This document shows positions 47,164-58,129 of a stretch of DNA of 64,000 bases, one piece after another. This DNA is from Tanypteryx hageni. Lineage: Eukaryota > Arthropoda > Insecta > Odonata > Petaluridae. Location of the stretch: positions 27,071,840 to 27,135,839 of the forward strand of contig CM054116.1 in assembly GCA_028673005.1 (NCBI GenBank), read 5' to 3'. The stretch's first letter is position 1. Every line of letters begins with the position of its first letter. A program made the position numbers and the translations under genes. The notes beneath the pieces are model-generated. The model ran no database searches. It saw only the letters and a program-made list of their open reading frames with translations, and was not told the origin of the DNA.

Positions 47164-48224
47164 TAAGTTCTCTTTTCCTTTATTACTCATTTTGTAAGAT
47201 TGAATTGCTAATTCCTAATGTTGTAAAGATACATAAAAAGTGAATTTTAATAAATAGATAAACAATGGAATTTGATTTTTTTAAATTGATTTTATGGTTT
47301 TATAAATATGCATGTGCAATGTATTAAATTCTTTATTTATTGTGCATTCATCGGACGTGCAAGCAAAGTAGTTCCATTCGCGAATGGTCTGTTGGGAATT
47401 TTTTTTATGTGTGTACTACGGTGGGACGCAAAAAATTATTATTAAAGTAACCGGTCCCCAGGTCTGCAAAGTTTGTAATAACCGGTCCCCAGGACTGCAA
47501 AGTTTGGGAAACGCTGGCATATGACATTCTTTGAGCTAATAAAATGGAATGACGATAATCCAATGTTTTTTACATACGTTTTTGTCACGCCTGAGATGGA
47601 CGGGTTCGCCCAACCTTCAGTTTTACCCTTATTAGAACACTCGGGAGCACGTAAACACGATAGCAAATAACCATAATTAACTATAGTCTCGAAGAATCAA
47701 GAATAAATCACGTATGAATGCTGAGAGAAAGGTAGGGAACAATTACTTTATTTAGTTCTACAAGAAGCATCGACTCCCAGCGTACTCAAAGGCATCAGCT
47801 GCCATTGTTTCTAATTGTAAGTAGTACCAGTACCCCAGTACCTCACCACCAGGCCGGGCGCCGGTGTAGGGTGACGTCATGCGTAAGATGACGATTCCGA
47901 TAACAACATCGAAGAAGAATGGTCCAGTGACGAAGAATTTCTTGGCTTTTAAAATGAATAAATACTGAATTCATTCTTTTCATATCTAATTAATGTATAT
48001 TTATAGAATTAGTTAATAAATTTTTACTATTTTCTATCTTACTTTTCGTAAAAATCACCAATAAAATTATGAGGACACCCGGGCAGTAATTACTGTGCCG
48101 AAATTGTGTAAATATGAGGTCAAATGAAAATAGGAAGATTATGTACCCTCGTATAACACGCATCCTAATTTTTAACTCGAATATTTCGAAAAAAAGTGCG
48201 CATTATACGGTGGTATTTACGGTA

Positions 48225-49070
48225 GGTGTATTTTCCGATCATCAAATCAGCTACCCATTATCATAGGTGGACAAGAGGGGACAGATGCCCCCTTCTGGAT
48301 CAGGCCTATGTCAACAGAAAACAACCTATGATGTCTGGTTGGGTCAGGGGATTTACACAGTCATTTTTCTGAGGCCAGACAGGCTAGCAAGCATACCTCT
48401 ACAGTATGCTTGAAACAAAACTAAATTATTAAGCTCGTCAAACCTGACTGTGGGAGATTATCTATCTTCTTGCCCCCAGAAAATTTACAGTGGATGCCCA
48501 TGCTCATTATTGAGAAGTTAACTTCTGTATTTTATTTCAAAACTTAAATTGTACTGGACCTTGATTTTGTCTAATGCAGGATTTTGTGAAAAGTATTTGA
48601 TGACTGAAAGAGATAGGCCCACTTATATATGTTGGCCTAAACATGTAATTTCATTCTGAAAAATCTTGGTTGACTAATATGCCATACTGGCCAGTATGCT
48701 GTGATAGATGTACAGTATATTTCAGTTCCAAAACTTTACATTTTTAACTGTGAGATTTGTAAATTAAATTTATCATAGTTTACTATGCCAAACAGTGAAA
48801 ATTGTAAGTTGATAAAAATTTAATACATTGTCAGATTACAGCTATCAATAATAATAAATCAATTGTAGACTTCAAAAATTGAAACAAATTTCCACTTTTT
48901 TACTATAAATATTACAAATAACTTTTTTCTGGTAGAATTATAACAATTGCATGCATGAAATCTGTAGAAGGAAATGTCTAATTTCTTGCATCCCACAAAA
49001 CAAATTTTATTTTTCAATACTTTTATGTCAGAGCGGTCACAATACAATCATGCATACAGAAAATGAAATT
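48225..49070. other. Intergenic stretch 3' of the carboxypeptidase
   Basis: AT-rich sequence between the pogo-like element and the carboxypeptidase polyadenylation signal. Nothing recognisable was seen. Confidence 0.4.
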
Positions 49071-49073
49071 TCG

Positions 49074-49079
49074 TTTATT
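49074..49079 (-). promoter_or_regulatory. Polyadenylation signal of the carboxypeptidase gene
   Basis: AATAAA on the - strand lies about 31 nt beyond the stop codon at 49110, a natural position for a compact 3' UTR. Confidence 0.65.
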
Positions 49080-49109
49080 ATTTCTGCCTTATGTATATGT
49101 AATGGTCCA

Positions 49110-49682
49110 CTAGACTTCATTTGTTAGGATGTCATTTAAAGTTTTATTGGTTAGAAAACGTTTTATTAGATTTAATGCCCATTTTGGCTGATCTGTTGGC
49201 ACCATATGACCAGAATTTCTAACTAAGACTTCTATAAGCACACCAGCTGTCTTAGAATATCCTGCAAGTTTTCCATTCACTATCCATTTTTCACGGGTTG
49301 CATTTGCATAAATACTGGAGCCATTCCATTGCAATGCATTTAAGAAGGAAATTGTTAGTGGGTATGGTACAGCCATGTCAAGTTGTCCATTGTAAACTAG
49401 TATCTTGTACAATCCGGAATTCAGTAGTGCCTCAACCCAATGTCTGACTGATTGCATGACATCTTCCTCAAGGTAGGTCTCAACTGTCCTACCCCCATCA
49501 AATATTTGGTTTCCTACATGTATAGCTTTCCTAACTTCAGTTGTTTGTACAAATTTTCCCAAGTCTCCAAATGGAGATTCTTCATGATCATGCAAATAGT
49601 TGTAATAAAAGGTGAATCCAGTTACATTATAAAAATATGATTTATATGGGCTTAGGTCTCCATCCATTGTTTCATCCATGAC
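49110..49682 (-). CDS. Carboxypeptidase exon 6: catalytic Asp and His
   Basis: The acceptor on the - strand is TGTACAG. It encodes residues 291-480 with NGQLDMAVP and RNSGHMVPTDQPKWAL, ending in TAG. Confidence 0.93.
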   Translation of the reverse strand, partial: VMDETMDGDLSPYKSYFYNVTGFTFYYNYLHDHEESPFGDLGKFVQTTEVRKAIHVGNQIFDGGRTVETYLEEDVMQSVRHWVEALLNSGLYKILVYNGQLDMAVPYPLTISFLNALQWNGSSIYANATREKWIVNGKLAGYSKTAGVLIEVLVRNSGHMVPTDQPKWALNLIKRFLTNKTLNDILTNEV

Positions 49683-52368
49683 CTGTACATTTTGTAAAAA
49701 TAAAAAAATATTGCATTCTTAAGTAAGACTTCATATTAATGTGCATGAAACTTTAATCATAACATAAGGGACGTAATGTGTATTTTCAAACTATTGTATT
49801 TGAAATAGTACTTTGAATCACATGATTATAAATATTCAGGATTGTTATAGAAATGATTAGCCTGTTGGAAATGCCAAAGAAATGCATATAATGATAATTT
49901 TAATGTAAATTATCTGTTTAAAATTAATGTAGTCACTATTTTCATACTTCAAATGCAGCTCTCCAATTCTTTTCTCTCATGTACTTTAATGCTAGTTCTT
50001 CTTTAGCTTTAAAAACTGCTCTTGCTCTTCCATCTATTATGCCTATTTGATAAAGGTAATCTCCCAAGTTCATCATGTTTTCAGGGTCACAATAACCATT
50101 GCCAATTCCTACTCCTGAAAAAGTAAATGGCAAACTAAATATTTTTTAAAATTTTACTTTGACAAACCTTGCAAAGTGAGTACATACCATTCAAACTTGA
50201 AAAAAAAATGAATGATGCTACTTTTATTAATTCCTTGAGTTATTGTATTATTAAATGCATTTTCTTGTTACTTTCTCCATATGCAGTATAGGGTAAAGTA
50301 TGATTTTCATGAAAAAAGTCGACTTTGAGATTTCAATGGAAATACATGTTTTGAGGTCCCCTGAACACATTTAGATGATGATGATGTGTGTGTGTGTGTG
50401 TATGTGACAGCTTTTTTGTCTGTACTCTAATTCAAAAACTATTAATCAGGTCAATGCAAAATTTTATATTAAACATTTTTATAAAAGTCAGAAGAACTGA
50501 TTAGTTTTTGGTAAAAATTGGTCAACCGGAAGTGGATGTTTACTCTTTTCACTTATCCATTATTTTAAAATATTTGCTTTAATATTCGATAAATGTAAAA
50601 ATATACTGGAATACAAGTTGTAGGAAATTTAATTTTCTACAACCTTTGTTTGAAATATTTTCCCATATTTTTAGCTGCCACCACCACAACACCTATCAAC
50701 GAGTATTGTTAACAATTGATGCTTAGTTATGTCTTAGTAATGCTCCTTTTTCTTTTCTTAATTGTTGGAGCTTGGTGACTATTTTCAATATCAGAAGGCT
50801 ATGGTTTGAGTTTATTTCTGTTCTTTGTAATGTCTAAAATTTTCTCGCAGATTCTTAAACTATTTATTATTATGTAACCTATTTGGAATTTTTAGAAATA
50901 ATACTGGAATGAAGAAAGTCATGTGGTGGCCACATCAGATTTTTGTGTACAAGTATAAACCTACATTAAATAATGCAATGACTCAAAGGGGCAATGTAAA
51001 ATCATTATAGAAATAATGTTTGGATAAGTCAGTAAAACATTTCAAAAGAGCTAATCATTATTAAATAAAATAATCATACCTTTAAGGTTGATCTTTAATG
51101 AAGATGTTGGATTTTCAGAATGAATAGTGTATGCTATTGCTGGCACATACTTCCCTGCAGAATTATAACATTTATTATGATTATGCGGATAAGGAAACAA
51201 AGAGTCGAAAGAAGATAAAAGAATTTATTTTACCTGCATATGATTCTCCAGTCACAAAGAAAGCATTTTTTTGTAATTCAGGGAAAAGATAAAAAAACTG
51301 AATAAGCCCACTATATAAGTCTTTGCCTACGGCAGTTTCATTTTTTGCATATCCTCGATTGTCTTCAGTAAAACTATAACCTGAAAAGGTCAAAAATTTT
51401 GCTTGCTAAGACTTTAAACTGTTCTTTTTGTACAGTGCACTTTTCTTAACATTGAAATCAATCGCTTTTTGTAGAAAATCTATTATTACAAATTTATTGG
51501 TTTTAATTCTTAGACACAATAAAACTCCAAGTAAACAAAAAATAGCTACCGGTTCCAACTGGATTGTCTATGAATATAACCGAGTAAGTTTTGGTCCACG
51601 AATATTTTCTGCGTTTTAAAGTTTGGGTATTCTTATCTATGTAGTATGGTCCATTCTCTGTGAATAAGCCAAACAAAGAAGTAGCTCCAGGCCCTCCATT
51701 AAGCCATAGTAAGACTGGCGCAGTTTCATAATCGATCTTAAATGAAAAATTATTATTTAAATTTCATACTGGAAATGTAATCAATCATATGTGAAATTGC
51801 CGTTTTTGTTACAACCAGTAAAACTTCAAATTCAGTATTTTGAAGAATTATAAATTGCTGGTGCTCATGTTACTAGCATTGAATATAAGGAAAAGATCAT
51901 TTTCGTTCTCGGACGTAGTATTTAATTTGATCTTCTGTGTTTACCGAGTTGTCATTACAGATCGTCCCACCGCACGCTTCATTTAACATATTCGATATAC
52001 GCGTAAAATTACATTTATTTGTTGTATTTACGGAAAATTTATCGCATTCAATATCACATTACTTCACAACTCACCTCAGCCGGAAAAAACCAAAAGAAGA
52101 GATTGGAATTAAACTGTTTGTTTACGGTGAGATATCCCGCGTGACTAGTCACATTTGGTTCTCCTGGTAAGCTTCCAACCAAGGATAAATCCCGAGCTTG
52201 TTGTATATTTCCTTTTTCAATGAAAGGAGTTAAAAAAAGAGGAGTGCCTGGATCGCCTAACACGGGAAGCGACTTGTACTTAGGGTATACATTGGTGAAA
52301 CTATTCTGTACGGAAGTAATCTTTAGGCAGAGGCATACTGCGAGAACAGATAATAATGAGAGTTCCAT
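49110..52368 (-). CDS. Serine carboxypeptidase, CPVL / vitellogenic-carboxypeptidase type, 6 exons
   Basis: A secreted or lysosomal family S10 exopeptidase that removes C-terminal residues. Six exons with GT-AG borders and matching phases total 1443 nt, or 480 aa plus stop, close to the usual CPVL length. Residues 1-20 form a signal peptide (MELSLLSVLAVCLCLKITSV). The substrate-binding WLNGGPGATS follows near residues 110-120. Ser207 lies in GESYAG, Asp392 in NGQLD and His449 in SGHMVPTDQP, so the triad is complete. The WLNGGPGATS motif has ATS where many relatives have GSS or CSS. Several NxS/T sites are present. A DR1-like nuclear-receptor site lies about 45 bp upstream of the ATG. The gene looks intact. 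Confidence 0.93.
49948..50114 (-). CDS. Carboxypeptidase exon 5
   Basis: The acceptor is TTTTTCAG and the donor GAA|GTATGA, phase 0. It encodes GVGIGNGYCDPENMM, the family GxxIGNGxxDP segment, residues 235-290. Confidence 0.92.
50300..50870 (-). repeat. Interspersed repeat in carboxypeptidase intron 4
   Basis: The region 50390-50870 is an inverted copy of 37330-37820. It is preceded by GATGATGATG and a (TG)n run at 50373-50403. The flank near 50330-50365 matches 39436-39470. No ends or coding capacity. Confidence 0.72.
51080..51154 (-). CDS. Carboxypeptidase exon 4
   Basis: A 75-nt exon between the acceptor TCTGCAG and the donor AAAG|GTATGA. It encodes KYVPAIAYTIHSENP, which directly follows the GESYAG nucleophile motif across the intron. 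Confidence 0.9.
51234..51380 (-). CDS. Carboxypeptidase exon 3: nucleophile Ser
   Basis: The acceptor is CTTTTCAG and the donor GCAG|GTAAAA. It encodes GYSFTEDNRGYA through FFVTGESYAG, with Ser207. Confidence 0.93.
51550..51736 (-). CDS. Carboxypeptidase exon 2
   Basis: The acceptor is TTTAAG and the donor ACCG|GTAGCT, phase 1. It encodes APVLLWLNGGPGATSLFGLF and FIDNPVGTG, diagnostic of S10 carboxypeptidases. Confidence 0.93.
52075..52368 (-). CDS. Carboxypeptidase exon 1: signal peptide and N-terminus
   Basis: The ATG at 52368 opens a clear signal peptide. The exon ends FFWFFPAE before the donor GAG|GTGAGT. The segment FLTPFIEKGNIQQARDLSLV is typical of CPVL-like N-termini. Confidence 0.92.
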
Positions 52369-52412
52369 CTCTACTGACAGCTCTAAGACATTCTCACTCT
52401 CTGTGTAGAATG

Positions 52413-52425
52413 TGACCTTTGACCG
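52413..52425 (-). promoter_or_regulatory. DR1-type nuclear-receptor element upstream of the carboxypeptidase
   Basis: TGACCTTTGACCG is a direct repeat of two AGGTCA-like half sites with one spacer base, the class bound by HNF4 or RXR-type receptors. It lies 45 bp upstream of the start codon, probably near or within the 5' UTR. Two TCGAGT repeats follow at about 52436-52452. Function is inferred. Confidence 0.45.
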
Positions 52426-52984
52426 TGGCCTGACTCTCGAGTAACCTCGAGTCGTTCCTTATCTATTATTTGAAAATCAAGAGAAATAACATGTTGAACG
52501 GGTCAACATTTCGTTGAATTGATTATTCATCAGAAATTTAGTGAAAGATTGTTATAAGGCTCTATTGTCGTTGCGTCACACAGGAACGATGATCAGTCGT
52601 TAAGTTTACACTCTCGTAATTGGCTTTTTCTTTTGTAAAGGTCATAACATGAGGTTCCTATTAGAATGCCAAAATTTTAAATTTTATTTTATCCTTGGCG
52701 TTTAAATATTTCTGAACCCTTAGAACTTGGCGGCTAAACGATACAAATATAAAGCATATGTTTCCAACATGACGTCGACTTTATAATACAGATGAAATGA
52801 GTTTTTTTTTACTTTTTTTTAAGTGTTCCCCTTTAATATATTTTGAAAACTATAAATAGCAAAATCACTAAAGTGCTTAACGTGAACTTCAGATGGAGGA
52901 TATATAATTAAAATGCAAATTTCCAAACACCGACTGTTAAAGATTAGTCATCCGTAGTATCTACCCACTACTAAAATGCGGTGG

Positions 52985-54243
52985 TGTTAGTTAAGTATCC
53001 CGGTGTCCTGATAAAGTTAAAACGGGACGCCAATTGTCCCGTTTTTCCGAGAGTGCCATTTAATATACAAAGTTATACGAAAAATTAATCCTACACATAT
53101 CATGAAAGTTATAGACAAAGACGAGCTTTTCGATGAATACCACCATGTCACGAATATCAGTTAAAGCAAAATTTCCGAATGGAACACGACTTTAACTGAA
53201 ATTGTCGAACGATGGTCCGGAGTTTTCAAGTTTGTGCAAGGTGAAAGAATTTCGTTAAAAACATTCAAATGATTTTGGAATTTGTTTTAGCTATATTCGG
53301 CACAAGTTCAGCTATAGAAAGAATGTTTTCCATCGCAAACGCTCTGTGGGCAGGCGAAAATAACCGATTCCTCGTTGGAAACATCAAAGCAGAGATAGTG
53401 ACAAAAGCTCATTTTCGGGAACTTTCGTGCGACGATTTTTACAATTTGCTTTCAAACAATCCCAAATTACTGCAAGAAATATCTTCATCCGTAAAGTACA
53501 AAACGTCTGCGCAAGAGGATGAATCAACAACTCTCATACCGGCTTCAGAACCAACCCATTCAACATTAGCTGCAAATTAATTGCAAATAAAACTTAGTAA
53601 ATATTTAAAAAGCAAATTAATTTGTTGTTCATCCACCTATATTTAAGGATTGTTAAGGTAAATTTCTATTTAGCCCCAGTTGAGATTATGCTTTTGAACG
53701 ACTTGTTTCATTGAATTAGAATGTACGTGTCGGCCGTTTTTTAATTTTTAAAATCTGATCACCCTATTGTATAAAAAAGTATGTAATGATGAAAATATTA
53801 CATCAATGCATCGTAATCGGAAAAGTGAGAATTTTCCCCAAAATTTCATATTGTATTTTATCTCTTTAAAAGTCTAAAAAAACTCGCTGAACCGAAGAAT
53901 TTATACCGAGCCCGGATACAGATCCCTAGACACAGTGTCTCCAGGTCAAAACGACACTGTTTCCAACCCTACTTGCATCCGGAGTTGGTTATAATTGAAT
54001 GTGTGGAATTTGACCAAGTTTTTTTAACTCCACACATCATTACCTAAGTATTTTTTTTAATGTGTCGATGTTTTTCCTGCATACAGAATTATTCCCATTC
54101 ATTCAAACGATGTATTGATTGAAATAAACCAAACTTCCGTTTTGAAAAATCCTGCGAAACCTTTGTCCCGTTTGTCCCGTTTTTTTTTTAAATTTCGGGA
54201 AATGTCCCGTTTTTTTCCATTTTGAAATATGGTCACCTTATAC
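52985..54243 (+). mobile_element. hAT element, same family as 15929-17783
   Basis: The left region TAAGTATCCCGGTGTCCTGA and the reversed right region TAAGGTGACCATATTTC are weak inverted ends rich in GTCC/GTCCCG repeats. It encodes a C-terminal hAT dimerisation fragment. The target duplication is not clear. Confidence 0.6.
53269..53580 (+). pseudogene. hAT transposase C-terminal fragment
   Basis: It encodes LAIFGTSSAIERMFSIANAL, then WAGENNRFLVGNIKAEIVTK and CDDFYNLLSNNPKLL. This parallels the end of the transposase at 17165-17449. Only about 100 codons remain. Confidence 0.75.
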
Positions 54244-54946
54244 TAAAAGGCATTCAAGATCACTTTACAATAATACGTTGAAATAAAATACGTTCGCAAA
54301 GGACTTTGTTTTTGTTACATTTCTATTTTTAGATGCCTTCCTTAAAGAAAAAGTAACCATTGTATTTGGTCTGTTCGTCTCGCTCCCTAAGTGTAAGTCA
54401 GGTGTTTTACCGCTGGAGATATTTCGATTACATGTAGTATTTAGGGCTTATGTCAAAGTAAAGAACGACAATGACACAGTCAGGGCTGCCACTTTAGTTG
54501 GAACAAAAGGTGTACTTATTGCATTAACTTGTAAAATATCTGTTCTGGAAGATAACTTCTTTACAGAATGAGACCCAACCTGTTTAGAGTAAATAGGCTA
54601 TATTGACTTATCAAATGGGCCGCATATTTAAAACTAGAAGAACATTAAAACGAAACATATTAATTATAACTTTCCCTCATTATCACGGAGCAAGAAAATT
54701 GACGTTCATTATAAAAAAATGAAATATTGATAAACTTAAAATATCAAACATCAGAAATATAAAGGTAATCAATATTAAAAAGAATATGGCAATAAATTTC
54801 ATGAATATTGATTATTAAATAAAAAAATCTCATTGTAAATAAATACAATATTAATTTTCCATAATTTATTCAATGGAAAAAAAGCATCATTATTAAATTA
54901 TTTTTGAAACTGAAAACATGGTTCTGATGACAAGTGTGTGCTAGAT

Positions 54947-55215
54947 CAGTGGTTCTTAAACTTTCAATTGTCGAGACCCACTTTGATATCAGGCGGCCTG
55001 CTTTACGTAGGTATATTGAAAATAGAAAAATAAGAAACTTGAATACAAATTTCTTCATTTTATATAATTATTAATAATTTTTATAACACCGTATTTCCTA
55101 AAAATTCCCCGATACATTTTTGTTATGCGTGAAAATTTTATTTTTGGTATTTCACCTTACATCCAAAATAATTTTGCGGCTCCCGATGGACCGCTGCCAT
55201 TAGTTTGAGGAACAT
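54947..55215. mobile_element. hAT MITE, eroded
   Basis: It starts CAGTGGTTCTTAAACTTTC and ends with AGTTTGAGGAACATT. Imperfect flanking 8-mers TGCTAGAT and TTCTAGAT support an old hAT insertion. Confidence 0.6.
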
Positions 55216-55223
55216 TTCTAGAT

Positions 55224-57400
55224 TATATGCTCTCTGTAACACAGTGGAGAGATACCTACATAAAATTATTTTCCAAATTAGTGGTTAACGTGAGGTTTGT
55301 ATAGAGTAAAACAAGATAATTTCGCTGGCCCCTGACACACCCGTTTCCGTTCCTTCTATATTTTTGGCTCTGAGTATTGTCTGCTCATTGGCCACTGCCT
55401 GGTCTTAGACTATAAACGCTTTGATGTAAACCAATTTATGTAAGTATGTAAGCATCAGCGCTACTAGCAAGTTTTTGCAGTATTATATCGAAGTTTCAAT
55501 GCTACAGCTTGTGAATGTGGATTGAAATGGTTTAATTTTAGATTTTTCCTGCGTTGCTCAGTAGAAGAAAAATTTTAAATCGGACTATGAAACGGCAAGC
55601 TTAGTGAACTTGAAGTATGGTATGTTACCGGATAAGTGATTTCTAATTCAATACCTATTCGATATAAACAAAAGTTAAGCGACACTTTCTTTATTTTATA
55701 ATATTTAAGAGTTCGATATTAATTTCTATTTAATTACAAGTTTGTAATGATGGAATTTCTATTTATTTTAGAATTCCCGTTTTATATTTTTTAAATAGCT
55801 AAAATTAAATTATTTTTGTCTGATTCGAAAATTTAGTTGTTTCTGCGATTCAGATGTTCTCTGGAGACAAATATTTTCAGGATTCTAATTGTTCAAAATT
55901 GCAGTAATGGGAGAGGTCTCCTATAAAATCTTTAACAAAGGCTGGGTGTTGTAATGTACCAGAATTTTTGAAGCATTTAATTAAAATTAATAGTACAAAA
56001 TATTTAGACAAATAGGTGTACTGGAACAATTTGTTGTGCACAATGTCTCTTTAAGATTTCTTCAGTTTTATTTGTTCTTATTTTTAGATAAAAACGCGCA
56101 CAAGTCAGATCGATGTCGGTGTCTTTTATTATTTTAATTGAAACAATTTCTGTTTCTGTTTTGACCGATTGTTTGCAATTTTACGAAGTTATTCCATAAT
56201 CGTGTGTTCGTAAAATTTTATCACTTCTTCAAAAGCTATTAGTTTCTCTTTTGCTCTTACGGATCTATTAAAATATATACCATTCTATTATCAGGAAAAG
56301 GGTGGAATTGTTGACAGTAATTGATTGTCTTCTTCAGAAAGTTTTTATACCACTTTTAACGTAAATAATATCCCAAAAAATGAACTCTTTCTGAGTAATA
56401 TATTTTTAAAAACCTGGGATTTGTATAATTTCTCCTGCAGTTTTGAAAAAGAATACTAAATTTTAGCTGATTATCTGGTTAAAACTTTATTGAACTTTTG
56501 CTGTATTGTTTTACATTTATTATTTTGAAGTTATGAATTTATTTTAATTTTAAGAAATTAATGTCTTTACATTAAGAATACGTATTCAAAATACATTTGA
56601 CTGTAATTTTAATATATAGAATTAATTTTACAATTGGATGAAAATATTAATAGCATGACTAAAAATTAATGAATTACAAAAATACAGTTTTTAAGCGAAT
56701 CTATAATAGTTTACATAAAAATTTGACATCCACGACAAATATTACGCACACGTAGACTTGCATTTATGATGAATCTTTTTAGGTAGAATGATGGTACAAA
56801 TGTTTGCATCAGTTTTGCAAGAAATTTATTGCGTTTTATTTATTTTTTGAATTTTAGCGGTGTTGCGAAATATCGTTTTAAAATATTTTTTTTTTTGAGC
56901 GTAAATACCTAACTAGTTAGAAATGTTGCTATAAAAGTAATGAAGATGTTAGATCATCCTGTCATATGGATAAATTGAGTGAATCAGTTTGCAGATCTGT
57001 GATAATACAGCCAAAATCATCTAATATGATAATTCAACTGAATAATTTGGAGCAATGCATCCTTTCCCGTCTGTTTAACTGCGTGTGGATTGTGAATTAC
57101 AAATTTAGGCAGTTTTCTACGATGTCTGTCCTCAACGTAGTTTTCATATTCTTAAGATCTAAAAATATCTTTTCGAGGACGGAAATAAGCGCAAAACAAT
57201 ATTTAAAAATTCCCTCGACAATATGTATAACAATTTTTTTAGAGCTTTATAAATTAAAAAAGCTTCCTGTTTCTGTTTTAAAATTGTATTTACCAAATGT
57301 TTAAAAGTAATTTTATTTAAACTTCATAAAAATTTGTTTGAGTGAATTCACCTTAGGAGTGGTTTTTTCTCATTGAATAACCTTTATAAAATAATTAATA
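55224..57400. other. Intergenic AT-rich stretch
   Basis: No convincing exon, transposon end or RNA gene. A 112-codon + strand reading frame at 56966-57304 shows no recognisable motif and is probably chance. Confidence 0.4.
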
Positions 57401-57658
57401 CTTGGAGTTTATTTGTGGGCTCCTACGAGAGTTTCAGGAGGATAAATTCAGTGCGAACTGATTATAAAAATTAGTGCTTGCCACGTATACGAAACGAAAC
57501 AAAGAAAATATAAAAACACACCCCGATAATTGCAGATAAGAGTTCATTGAAAATAAATCCAATAAAATTTACGAATTCTTTATCAACCGGCATTCGCTTC
57601 ATCCCTATATGAAATTTTTTATAGAACATGTTCACGTCGCCCATTCAAAATAGCAAGT

Positions 57659-58129
57659 TCAATAACTTCCCTGCGAGTTGGGCTTGTTGCGGAGCGTGGA
57701 CGTTCCGGTTGATATCCGCGGTGAAGAGAAGTTGCATAAGGCGCTCGGCTCTCCCTTGCAAGTGATGAGGGTACTTGTATTGCTTGACGTTGACCAAAGG
57801 CCGATAGAAGCGTCGTCACAGCGATCGCCTCCATCTCCCTTCTCGTGAAAGTTCGATGGCCGCTCCTCCGTATCATCTGCTTCGGGAATTGCTTGAGGAC
57901 ATTCGAAGTGGTTAGCCTGTCTCGAATAGACGCAGTTGATCCTTCCGCCGCCACCGCTGTTGGTACAACCCGTGTACGGCGAGGCGGCTAGCCCTCCAAC
58001 ACGGGCGCTGGAAGTCATCGAAGAGATAGGCGTGGGATCCAGCGAGTGGGAGGAGATAGACGAGACGGAGATACATTTCCTCAATCTCTCCAGCTCGACC
58101 TCGCATAGTTTCTCTGCGTCTTTCAAACT
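57659..58129 (-). CDS. Coiled-coil gene exon 5 (last), frame uncertain
   Basis: The acceptor is TGTTTTCAG at 58130-58131. The frame starting SLKDAEKLCEVELERLRK stays open to a TGA at 57659 but becomes Cys/Ser-rich after about residue 55. A second frame, starting within the exon and ending at 57619, reads NVLKQFPKQMIRRSGHRTFT and VIELAILNGRREHVL, and looks more protein-like. A one-base shift in the GC-rich GGTGGCGGCGG stretch near 57945 would join them. Confidence 0.45.
   Translation of the reverse strand, partial: SLKDAEKLCEVELERLRKCISVSSISSHSLDPTPISSMTSSARVGGLAASPYTGCTNSGGGGRINCVYSRQANHFECPQAIPEADDTEERPSNFHEKGDGGDRCDDASIGLWSTSSNTSTLITCKGEPSALCNFSSPRISTGTSTLRNKPNSQGSY

Larger units (their letters stand above)
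44949..47516 (+). mobile_element. hAT element nested in the pogo-like element
   Basis: The ends are CAGCGTTTCCCAAAGTGTGG and, reversed, CAGCGTTTCCCAAACTTTGC. A perfect 8-bp duplication GCATATGA lies at 44941-44948 and 47517-47524. The right end carries a duplicated ACCGGTCCCCAGG..CTGCAAAGTTTG unit of about 32 bp. It contains a SCAND3/ZBED5-like transposase remnant and a piggyBac insertion. Confidence 0.93.
44607..48222. mobile_element. Pogo-like element hosting a nested hAT
   Basis: The left end CCGTAAATACCTGCGTATAA and the reversed right end CCGTAAATACCACCGTATAA are flanked by TA on both sides. The repeated CGTATAATGCGCAC/CCTCGTATAACGCGC motif is typical of pogo/Tigger MITEs. Near the right end, 47887-47952 encodes an acidic tail (DDDSDNN...SSDEEFLGF and stop) like pogo transposase C-termini. 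The inserted hAT accounts for 44949-47516. Confidence 0.78.

Noticed and set aside
56966..57304. 112-codon + strand reading frame
   Set aside because: No recognisable domain, AT-driven composition and no splice or promoter context.
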